25,709 nucleotides of DNA. Origin: Candidatus Poribacteria bacterium. Its GTDB lineage: Bacteria > Poribacteria > WGA-4E > GCA-2687025. Made by a program: the position numbers and the translations under genes. This document shows, piece by piece, positions 1 to 12,000 of the stretch (positions are counted from its first letter, which is position 1; each line of letters begins with the position of its first letter). The notes under the pieces are model-generated. The model made no database searches and was not told where the DNA came from. It was given only the letters and a program-made list of their open reading frames with translations. The stretch spans positions 1-25,709 of the forward strand of contig NYZG01000032.1 of the NCBI GenBank assembly GCA_002687025.1. Reading direction: 5' to 3'.

Positions 1-60
1 CGGGCCCATTCCTGTCAAGGTGAATTCACTGCTTCTCATGCGACACAAATCCATCCTTAC
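1..60. other. Anomalous low-GC left edge, possible chimeric junction
   Basis: These 60 bases have 50% GC, against 68% in the next 60. In the giant gene's frame they read RAHSCQGEFTASHATQIHPY, which has the only cysteine I found in that frame. It does not look like the NDxPTxDxIADVxxDED linker expected before LTVTGIGPGGG. On the minus strand, bases 54-1 read MDLCRMRSSEFTLTGMGP, whose end resembles the LTGIGP motif of the repeats. A foreign insertion end, an inverted chimera or a real divergent linker are all possible. Confidence 0.5.
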
Positions 61-3000
61 AAGCTGACGGTTACGGGCATCGGGCCGGGTGGTGGCGCCG
101 ACGAGGACACGCAGGAACTGGAGTTCGTCGCCGAGAGCAGCGACCCGACCGTCGTACCGGACCCGACCGTCACGCTCTCGGGCGATACGGCGAAGCTGTC
201 GTTCGCTCCCGAAGCGGACATGAACGGAACCGTCACGATCACCCTGACGGCCTGGGATAGCGGCTCCGACGCGTCGCCCGACGTGAACACGTCGTCCCAG
301 GAGTTCACGATCGTGGTGAACGCGGTGAACGACGCGCCCACGTTCGACACCATCGCCGATGTCCAGATCGACGAAGACGAGCCTTCGACGACGATCGATG
401 TTGTGAACCTCAATCCGGGCGGCGGGTCCGACGAGTCGACGCAGAAGGTCTTCCTGAGCGCCGAAAGCGACACGCCGTGGATCATCTCCGACATCATCGT
501 GAGCGGCGACTCGCTGATCATCACGCCAGAGCCGCACGCCAACGGCCTGGTCGAGATCACCGTCATCGCCACGGACGAGGGCAGCGACGTATCGCCGAAC
601 GTCAACTCCTCGTCCCGCACGTTCACCGTCGACGTCGTCGCGGTGAACGATCCCCCGACGATCGACATAATCGCGGACGTGAACGTCGACGAGGATTCTG
701 GCGCGACCGACGTGTCTCTGGCAGGCGTCACGCCGGGCGGCGGGGCCGACGAAGCCGAGGAGACCGTCAAGATAACGGCCTTCAGCAGCCATCCGTCCAT
801 CGTGCCGGACCCGGCCGTCAGTGGGACGACGCTGACTTTCGAGCCGGAGCCGGACGCGAACGTCGCCACCCTCGACATCAGCGCGGTGACCATCACCGTC
901 ACGGCCGACGACGGGCAGTCAGAGAACGCCACGACCGTCGAGACCTTCGACATCGTCGTGAAGCCCGTGAACGACTTCCCGACGATCGATGTCGTGTCCA
1001 CGGCCGAGTTGACGAGGCTGGATGAGCTCCTCGGCGTGCTTGTGCCCTCCGAGGCGATCGAGGTCGCGCTCACAGGCATCGGCCCCTCCGGCGGCCCCGA
1101 CGAATCGGGCCAGGAGATGTCCATCTCCGCGTCCGTGACGGACAGCGTCAGTAACAGCGCGGGCGTCGATGTGCTGGAAAACGTCTTCGCAACGCTGACC
1201 GTGTATGACGAGAAGACGAAGACGTGGCTCGCCGTGCTGTCGTTCGACCGCGTGCCGCTCTCCGGCGGAACGGCCGTCATCACGGTGGACGTGAGCGATA
1301 GCCAGGACTTGACGCCTCTGCACATACCGGTGCACGTGCACCCGGTGAACCCGCCGCCGACGTTCACGCTCAAGCTCGCCAACGGCGGCCTCCACCTCGA
1401 CGAGGATGCCGTGGGTCAGGTTGTGTACATCGAGGACATCGACGCGGGAAACGTCGATGGCGATCCGTTGCAGACGCTGACGTGGGCCGTCGAGAGCAGC
1501 GACCCGACGATCATCCCGACGCCGACGCTGACGCTCCAGGGGACCATGGGCACGATCGGGTTCCGTCCGCTGCCCAACGCGAACACCGGCGATGTCGGCG
1601 AAGTGACGATCACCGTCAGCGCCACCGACGACAGCACGAAGGAAGACTTCACAAGGCTTACTACGTCCAAGACGTTCACCGTGGAAGTGACGCCGATCAA
1701 CGACGAGCCCGTGGTGTCCATCGTCGGCGTCGAGGGCAGCACGGTACCGGGCGGGCGGAATACGCCGCTGACCTTCGAGATCGCTGTCACCGATGTCGAG
1801 AACGACCTGACGAGCGTACCCGTCGTCGTCGAGGTGACCGGCGAGCCCGTGGGTACCTATGAGTTCGACTCCGATGCCCTCGTAGTCGACTACACCCCGG
1901 CGGCCGACTGGACCGGCAAGGAAGTCCTAGTCGTCCATGCCGACGACGGCGAGGACATCACCGACTTCACCGTCACGATCGATGTCACCAACGCCCTTCC
2001 GCTGGCCTTCGCGGGCAGCGCGGACGCGCTGGAGACGCAATCGACGAGCGTCCTGCTCATCGCGTCGGACCCGAACGGCGACGCGATGACCTACAGCATC
2101 TCGGAACTGCCAAAGCTGGGCACGCTGAGCGGCGAGGGCACGCTACTGACCTACACGCCCAACCGTCAGCCGACGGAGGGATTCGTCGACACGGACACGT
2201 TCATGTTCGTCGCGTTCGACGGCATCGGGAACAGCGAGCCCGCGCCGATCACGATCACCATCGTGTCCGAGAACGATCCCCCGACCGTCCCGGATGTCGC
2301 AGTCGACCCCGTCGAGGAAGGCGCGTCCGTCGACGTCATCGTCGCGGGTGAGGACATCGACGGCGACGCGTTGACCATCCGCGTTGACGGCGAGCCGCAG
2401 TTCGGCACGTTCACGGGAGAGGCGCCGAACTTCGTCTACACGGCGAATCGTCTGCCGACGAACCCTGACGACCCAGAAGGCGTCGTCACCGAAACGCTGA
2501 CGTATTTCGCCAACGACGGATTGGCGGACAGCGCCGCGCCCGGGCTCATCACGATCTCCATCCTACCCATCAATGACGCCCCGGTCGCAACGGACGGCAG
2601 CCTGGCCGTCGAGGAGGGCGCTAGCGCGACCGTCGACCTCGTCTCCGAGGACGCCGACGGCGATCCTCTGACCTTCACGCGCGTCGTTCGGCCCGAGCTA
2701 GTCGTACTGCCCGTGCTGGGGACGGTGACGCTCGACGGCGCGACGGCAACCTACACGGCGCTCCGCCAGCCCACCGAAGGCTTCCAGGCCACCGACACGT
2801 TCCAGTACGCCGCGAACGACGGCCTGGTCCACAGCGAAACCGCGACCATCGCCGTGACGATCACGCCGGTCAACACGCCGCCGACGCAGTTCGCCGTGGA
2901 ACCCGCGGGGACGGTCGAAACGGCGGTGGCCGACCCGGTAACGTTCGCCCTCTCCGCCGAGGACGAGGACGGAGATGTCGTGACGTTCAAGGCGACGGCG

Positions 3001-6000
3001 TCGCTAGGCGGCATCGTGGAGATCACCGACGGAACGGCCGTCTACACGTCCACGGCGACGGAGAACGTCGTCGAGACGGTGGTCTTCACAGCATCCGACG
3101 GCGTTGACCAGACGGCGGAGATCTCGGTCGCCATCGACGTGACGGTCGCCAACATACCCCCGATCGCGACGCCGCAAGACGTGGCCGTCGCGGAAGACGC
3201 GTCGGTAGATATCGTCCTTGCGGGCACGGACGCGGAGAACGCGCCGCTCACGTATTCCGTGGCGACCGAGCCCTCCTTGGGCGCACTCACGGGTGATGCC
3301 CCGAACCTGCTGTACACGCCACGTCGGCAGCCGACGGCCGGATTCGTGGCCCAGGATTCGTTCACATTCAACGTCAACGACGGGGAGAGCGACGGCGAGA
3401 CGGCCGCCACGGTGAGCATCACCATCGGGGACGTGAACGATCCCCCAGTGATCGCCGCTACTGCTCCCGGCGACGTGGTCGAGGGCGATACCGTCTCGAT
3501 CACCCTCGAAGCCGAGGACATCGACGGCGACCCCGTCACGTTCGCCGTCGTCGCACAGCCTGAACGCGGCAAGGCGGACGTCACCGGCGACACGGCGACC
3601 TACGAGTCGGCGCGGCAGGCCATCGTCGGATTCCAGAGCGTGGACAGCTTCACGGTCGTGGCCCGCGACGACTCCAACGCCGAGAGCGCGTCCGCTACCG
3701 TCGATGTGACCATCGCCGAGATCAACGACCCGCCGACGGTCGAACCCAAGGATGACGTCGTCGACGAAGACGGTGTCGTGACGATCGCCCTGACAGGTCA
3801 GGATCCCGATGGCGATCCCGTCACGTTCCTCGTCGCCGAGGCTCCGGCGAATGGGCAGGTCGTCATAGACGGCTCGCTCGCGACCTACACGCCCAACCCG
3901 GACTTCTCAGGTACCGACGGATTCACGTACGTCGGCACGGACGGCCGCGACGCAGGCGATCCCGCCACCGTAAGTGTCAAGATCGGCGAAATACCGGACG
4001 ATACTGAGATGAATCCTGACCGCGCGCTGGAAACCGTGCGCGCGCTGGAAGGCGCCGAGCCCGTGGTCATCGACCTCGGTGGCGACAACCCGCTCTTCAC
4101 CGACGTGGATTCCGAGCCGATCATCTCCGCCGCCTCTTCCGATCCGACGGTAGTGATCGCGGACGTCACCGACTCGACGCTGACCCTGACGTTCCTGTCG
4201 CCGGGCGCGGCTGTGATAACCGTGAGCGCCGAGACCGCGACGGGCGCGGCGCAGTTCGCCGTCGAAGTGCAGGACAACCTGCCGCCGGTCTTCGAGCGGC
4301 CGACGCCCGCGTTCATGATTGCGGGTGAGGAGGGGCCGCCTTACCCGATCGTCGCGCGCGATCCCGAGGATGATCCGGTCACCTACTCGATCCTGCTCAT
4401 TGAGGAGGTGGTTCCCGACCCAACCGAGCCGCAGCCGGACTTCAGTATCGACCCGCAGACGGGTCTTCTCACCGGCTTCGTTGAGGCTGGCACCGCGCGC
4501 GTCCGCAACTTCGCCCTCACACTTGGCGCAAGCGACGGCATCAACGACATCGACGACCCTGAGCTCGGCCTACGTGGCACGATTACCAGTCTGCTCATCA
4601 AGGTCCGGCGACCCAACGGGCCTCCGCGTCTTGCCGTCGAGGCGGCGATCTCGGCCCCCCTCGATGAGTCGATCTCCTTCGACGTTGTCGGGTCGGACGA
4701 CAACATCACGGACACGCTAACGATCTCGGCGTCCACGCGCGACGCCAACGACGCCCTGGATGCCGCAATCCGCGCGTTCAACACCGCTGACGAAACGCTC
4801 GACGGCCCGGACTTCGTGAAGACGTTCTCGTTCACCGCGGCGGCCGACATCGCCGGGCAGGAGTTCACCATCCGGTGGGCGGTGTACGACGGCGAGTTGG
4901 GCGCCACCGCGGAGACGGTTCTCGTCGCGGGCGAAATCACGAACCTCGCGCCGTCCATCGAGGTCTCGACGCTGCTGGATGTCGCGGAGGAAGGCCAGGA
5001 ACTCTGGAGCCTGTCCATCGCAACGTCCGACCCCGAAGACGACCCGCTCTTCTTCGAGGTGGACTCGAGTAACGAGCAGATCGTCTTCGATGAAGCCGCC
5101 GGTGAGCTCACGTGGGAGAACATCGACTTCGACTCAGACGGCTCGCACCTCATCACCGTCGGCGTGAGAGACCGCGAGGACGCGGCCGATGCCGAAGTCA
5201 AGACGGCCGAAGTTACGATCACGCTCGTCGTCTTCGACGTGAACCGCGAACCGGTGTTCGACGCCATCCAACCCGACGTGACCGTGACGAAGGAGGATGT
5301 CGTAGATATCGAGGCGACCGCGTCGGATCCCGACGGCGAAGACGTGACGCTGACCGTGACGGGCCTGCCCAGTTGGGCGCGTGTGCTAGAGCAGACGTCC
5401 GGCGCGCAGGCCCGCGTGGTCGTCGAGTTGGCCCCGACGCTTGATTCCGAGACCGCCACGTTCACCGTCGCCGCGGCGGACGCCGCCGGGACCAAGGTAG
5501 AGCAGGCGATCGTCGTCACGCTCGACGACCCGCCGAACCGCGATCCGATCCTCGCGGCCCTCACGTCGAGGAACGTCGAAGAGGGCGAGACGCTCGTAGT
5601 GACCGTCGAAGCGTCCGACCCGGACGGCAACGAACTCACGCTCACCGCCGAGCCGCTGCCTGATGGCGCCACGTTCGTAGACGGCGTGCTGACGTGGGAG
5701 CCGGAGCGCGGCGCCTCGGACAACGGTGAATACGACATCGTCATCACGGCCGACGACGGGTTCGGGGGGACTGCCTCGGACACGCTCACGGTGCGCGTGC
5801 AACCGGGAAAGAACCGCCCGCCGCATCTCTCACAGCTCCCCACCCTTGAAATCGAGGAGGGTGGAGAAGGCTCCATCGACCTGAAGGAATACTCCTCGGA
5901 CCCCGACGGCGACCCGACGACGGTATTCCTCGATACGACCGAACTGCCCGGCCGCATCGAACTGGTCGACGGCGTGCTTACCGTCCGTCCGGTTGAAGGC

Positions 6001-9000
6001 GACGCCGGCACGCACCCGATACTGCTGCGCATCGAGGACGACCGCGGCAAGTCGACGGCGAGAACCATCCGCGTGGTTGTCACGGGCGAAATCGAAGATG
6101 GATTCTCGGTGACCGGCGCGTTCGTAGACCCGCCGTTTGGATCGCCGTCGGACGTGTTCGGGTTCGAGGTGACGGTGACGAACACCGCGCGAAGAGCGCC
6201 CGATCCTGACAGCGTGGTGCTCACCTTGACGCTGCCCGACGGCAGCACGCGCGACATCGACATGACCGGCGGAAAGGGCAACCTCGCGAACGGCGTGACC
6301 TACGCCGCCGAGGAGGCCCTAACGGCAGGCGAATACTCGTTCGTCGTCACGGGTGTCTCGGGTGAAGACATCGACACCGCCGAGGGCTCCGGTCCGACGG
6401 TCGAGGCGGCCGAGGTCGTCGTTTCCGGCGTGAGCGTGTCCGGCGCCGCCGGGACACTACGCATCGGCTATCTGCTGGAAAACCCGAACGCCGGTATCGG
6501 CGCGGACGTGACCGTCGAGTATCGAACCAACGGCGCCGACTGGACGCCGGCCGCGGGCGCGTCGGGCGAGCTCGTCGGACTGAGCACGGGTCAGTACGAG
6601 GCAGCGTGGGACACCACCATCGACCTGCCGGACGCCAACGGTGAAACGGTCGAGCTGCAGCTCACGCCCACCGACGGCAGCCCGACGCTCTCCGACGGCT
6701 TCCAACTCGACAACGTCCCGCCGGGCGCGCCGGAGGTGGACGAGATCGCCGCGTTCGTGTCGGACCCGATCCTCATCGTATCCGGTCAGAGCGACAGTCC
6801 CGGCGCCATTGCGGCGCTGAAGATCGACGGCTTGGATTCCGCCGAGGGCGATGTCGACGCGAACGGCGCGTTCCGCGTATCCACGCCCGCGCTTGAGGAC
6901 GGCGAACACACGATCAGCGTCTTCATACGCGAGCCTGCCGCCGACGGGCCGGCCTCCGCGCAGCAGTCCGTCGTGGTGGACTCCGCAGAGCCGATCGTCA
7001 CGATCACCAGCCCCGAGACGGGCGCGATCGTCTCCACGCGGACGCCCGTGCTGACGGCAACCGTCGACGCCGGCCTCAGCCAGGCGGACGTCGAGGTCGA
7101 GATGCGCCTGAACGGCAAAGTCGTCGCGTCGTCCTTCTCGCCTGACGAGGGCGTCGCCAGTTTCACGCCGACTGAACTGCTCGTCGCCGGGCGCGTGTTC
7201 CTGGTGTCCGTATCCGCGACCAAGCCAAGCGGGGCATCGACCGTCAAGGCGTCGGTGTTCACCGTAGACCCGACCGCGGCCGATGAGACAGCGCCGACCG
7301 GCTTCGGCTCCTCGCCCGGGAGTGACGAGACCATCGCCGATCCGCTACCCGCCATTGAGGGCGTCGTACAGGACTCGGAATCCGGCGTGGACCCGGAGTC
7401 CATTGCGGTTCAGTTGGACGGAGCCGCCACCAGCTTCCGCTTCCTGCCCACCGACGAGCGGAACGGTATCGTCGCCCTGTCGGTGGACGCGCCCCTCGCG
7501 GACGGTTCGCATGATGTCCTCCTGACCTTCGCCGACGTGCGAGGCAACGAGGGCACGGCGGGATGGGCGTTCACCGTGGACACTACGCCGCCGGACGCGC
7601 CCGTAGTCGGCGAGCTTCCACTCGCCACGGCCGAGGAGAACCTGGCCGTCACGGGTAGCGCCGAGGCGGGCGCCAAGGTCTCCGTCGTCGTCGATGGAGC
7701 CGTGCGCGCCGTGTCCGACGCTGACGACAGCGGCGGCTGGACGGCCGCCGTGACGCTGACGGAAGACGGACCACACTTCATCGAGACGTTCGCTCAGGAC
7801 GCGGTCGAGAACACGTCCGAGCTCTCCGAGGCCGTGACGGTCATCGTGGATCGACAGGGGCCGCGTCTATCTCTCATCACCCCGACGCTGGGGACGGCGT
7901 CGCCGCAGGTGCTGCCGCTGTTCGAGGGTGTCGCGCGTGACGCGCTCAGTGGCATCGACCCGACGGCGATCGTCCTGCTCCTTGACGGCATAGCAGCCGA
8001 CGTCGGCTACGACGACGCGCTCGGGACGTTCTCATACCAGACGCCGGAGCCGTTCGAGAACGGCGCGACCGTCTCCGTGGTCATCCAGGCGGCCGACCTT
8101 GCCGGCAACCCCTCGACCCTCGAAGGTGAGGTCATCTTCGATGCGCGCCTGGCGGACATCACGCCGCCGGTGATCACCGCCGTCAAGGTCAACGGCCAGG
8201 ACGCCGCAGCCGGTGGAACGGTGACCATCGCCGAGGCGGAGATCAGCGTGCAGTTGGTCGTCACGGACGACCTCGCGGGCGTAGAGAGCGTGGTAGGCGT
8301 GTATGACGGGCAGGAGCTGGCGTTCACGCTCGAAGAGCGCGTCGCGACGTTCTTCACGTCGCCCGTCGAGGACGGAGCCCACGTGCTGCTCGTGCAGGCG
8401 ACGGACAAGCTGGGCAACGTGAGCGCGATCCAGCAGTTCGACATCGTCCGCAAGGGCGCGGCCGCGGCGCCGGTGTTCGATCCCGTCGACCCGATCACGA
8501 ACGTTGCCACGGTGTCCATCACGGGCAGCGGCGTGGACCTCGGCGCCACGGTGAGCGTGACCGTGAACGGCGCTCCTGTCGAGACGTTCGTCACGGACAC
8601 GACGTTCGCGACGGCGCTCGTGACGTTGCGTGAGGGCGAGAACACGATCACCGCGACGGCCACCGACGCGGTAGGCAACCAGGCAGAGGCGGCGCCACTC
8701 ACCGTAACGCTCGACGCGACGCCTCCCGAGGCGTTCTTCGTCGATCCCGTGCCGGACAGCACGACTCCCGCGACGCAGGACGTGATCTCCGTCTCGTTCA
8801 CTGACGCGGTCGGCGTAGAGCCCACATCGGTGACCCTGGACGTTGATGGCGCCCCGGTCACGGCCTCCGTGACCACGGAAGGTCTCACATTCCAGGCGCC
8901 GGAGCCGTTCTCCGCCGGTACTGACGGGGATGTCGGAAACCACAACGCCGTCGTCACCCTACAGGACATCGCGGGCAACCCGACGACGAAACTCCTGAAC

Positions 9001-12000
9001 TTCTCCGTCGACGGCACGCCCCCGAGAATCGAGGGTCTTGTGCCGAACGAGGGCGAAGACGTCACGAGGACTGATCCGCTAGTGTCCGCTACGATCGTCG
9101 GTCAGGACGTAGACCCTGATTCCGTGGAAATGCTCGTAGGACCGGTCGACGGAACGCTTGAGAACGTCGTCGACGCCCCGAACTACGACTTCATCGTAAC
9201 CACCGGTCAGATAAACTATCGCCCCGAACTGGAGGACCAGACGACGTACCAGGTCGTCGTGCGCGTCGCGGACCTTGTCGGGAACCCGGCGGAGGCGACC
9301 TGGACGTTCACGATCGACACGGCCGCGGAAGACACCACCGACCCGAACGTCACGGTCGGCTTCCCGCAGCCCGGCGACTCCGTCAACAGCGCCGGTCTCG
9401 ACATCCTCTCGTTCACGACCGTGGACGGGTCGTCGGGTGTCGACCCGGACAACGTCTCTCTGTTCCTGAACGACTCGCAGGGAGATAGCCCGCTGATCCT
9501 CGGGCAACTCGAAGAGGACGGGAACGCATCCTTCAATCGAGAGACAGGAGAGGCGAGGATCTTCATACGCCGTATCCTGCTGATAATGATGCAGGACGCG
9601 CGCGGCGGGTTCTCCTTCGACCCCCTCGAACTGAACTCGTTGGAGCGAACGCTGGGTGGTGGTGGCGCGTCGTTCGATCCGCTGGAACTGAACTCCCTGG
9701 AACGCTCGCTCGACTCGGGTGACACGGCAACGGTCGCGTCTCTGGAGCGGTCCTTGAACACCGGCGCGAACCTCCTGTCCACCGGCACAAACGAGATCGG
9801 CGTGCAGGTCACCGACCTGTCCGGGAACGTGAGCTTCGCGACATGGAGCTTCGACGTCGTCCTGGATCCGCCGCAAGCGCCGCGCTTCGACGGACTGCCC
9901 CCCGCGACGAATCAGTCGAACTTCACGGTCACCGGGTTGGTGCCGGACCTCTCGGGGGCGCTGCCAATCACGATCGCGTTGCGGGTGAACTCGTCGCCGG
10001 TGGGCGTCACGGAGATCAACGATCTGGCAGGCGTGTTCTCCATACCGAACGTGCGCCTCGCCGAGGGTGAGAACACCCTGACTGCGACAGCCCAGGACTC
10101 GACCGGCAACGTGAGCGACCGCTCGGAGTCGTTCTCGATCGCGGTCGACCTGTCACCACCGACGCTGCGCATCGACACGGCGCCCGGCGCTTCCGCGGGA
10201 GAGACCACGCGCATCGCGGGTCGCGTCTCCGACGAGCGTCCCGAGGGCGTGGCGGCGCTGGTCGTCGTGGTGAATGGCGTGGAGACGGCGCTCGACATCG
10301 CGGCCACGTTCGACGCCACGGTAGCCCTGCCCGCGGAGGAGAACACGCTCGTGGTGCGCGCGACCGACGCCGCGGGCAACGTCACCGAATCCGACGCCTA
10401 CACGGTAACCGTGGACCGCACGCCGCCGACGACGGCGCCCACGGGCGTCACAGCCGTTCCGACGGCGGATGCGCGCGGCTTGGCCGTGTCGTGGCAGGCC
10501 GACCCCAACGCCACCACCTACAACGTGTATCGCTCCGGCGTCGCGATCGCCGACGCGACCGGCCTGACGCCCGTCGGCGCGCAGGTGTCGCTGAACTCCT
10601 ACACGGACACCGCGCTGCCCGCCGGGTCGACCGTCTACTACGCCGTGACGTCGGTTGACGCTGCGGGCAACGAAGATCAGACGGTGGTATCCGACGCGTT
10701 CAACGTCGCGTGGATGCGCGTCCAGGGCGGCACGGCGTCGCTCGCCGATGGCACGGCGCTGGTGGCGCCGGATCGCGGGCTGTTCACGAACGTCCTGAGA
10801 ACGGCGGCGGTCAGCTTCGACACCGCGCCTTCGGGCGCCCTGCCGCCGCTCGCGGACTCCGTGGAGGGCTCTCTCCTTGGCGTCTCCGTGCGCGCAGCTA
10901 CCGGGACGATCACCACGTTCGCCGAACCCGCGACGCTCACCATCCCGACGAGTAGCACGTCGGCGACTGTGTATCGTCTCACGGGCGACGAATGGGTGGC
11001 ATTGGGCTCTGAGCGTGCGGCGGGAGGCGTCTCCGCGCAGATCACCTCGGGCGGCATCTACCAACTCGCCGGGGCCGCCGTCGAGGCGATCCCGGGGGAT
11101 GTGGACGGCAATCGAATCGTCGATATCCGAGACTTGGTGCTGGTATCGACGGTGTTTGGGCAGAACCTCGATCCGGGAGACTCCCGTGACCTGAACGGCG
11201 ACGGCGTTGTCAACATCGTGGACCTCGTCACCGTGGCGACGAACTTCGGAGCGGGGTTGGTGTCGGCCGGCGCCCCGGCTCTGGTGTCGGGAAGCGCCTC
11301 GGTGCGCCTCTCGCTCAGCGCGAACCGAGTGTCGGCCAACCTGGGCGAGGTCGTCGTCACGGCGGAGTCGGCTGAGACAATCGCGGGCTACGAAATGCGC
11401 GTCAGCATGGTGTCGCCGGATGTCGTGATGGACGGCTTGGAGCCGGGCGACATCCTCGGGTCGCGGGCCTACTGGCTACCGTCCGTCGAAGATCCGACCG
11501 GCTCGCTGCTGGCGGGCGTGCGGCTGGACCTGGCGGAACGCGTGGCGGGGCCGTCGTCGGGCGTGGTCGCAAGATTCCTCGTGCGCTCTCGTGGCGAGGT
11601 CACGGCGGAACGCTTGCTCGACGCGGTGCAGTTGCGCGACGTGAGGTTCAGCGACCCGAACGGTCGTCTGCTCACCTCTCGCATGACGCGGTCTCAGGTG
11701 GTCACGCCCAATGTTGTGACGGCGCTCCACGCGAACTACCCGAACCCGTTCAACCCGGAGACGTGGATACCGTATTCGCTCTCCGAGGCGAGCGAGGTGA
11801 GCCTGCGCATCTACGACGCGCGCGGAGGGTTGACGCGCACGCTGGAGCTTGGCAGACGCGAGGCGGGGAGTCACCTTTCGCGCGCGGGGTCCGCGTACTG
11901 GGACGGTCGCAACGACCTGGGCGAGATGGTCGCCGGCGGCGTCTACTACGTTGAGCTGCGCGCGGCCGACGGCATCTCGACGCGCCGCCTCGTGCTGAGC

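Noticed and set aside
57..1382. 441-residue minus-strand ORF
   Set aside because: It is antisense to the giant gene, is Ser/Val/Thr-rich as expected for the complement of GC-rich Asp/Thr/Val repeats, and has no domain.
4383..6281. 632-residue minus-strand ORF
   Set aside because: Antisense shadow of the giant gene: very Ser/Arg-rich, low complexity, no motifs.
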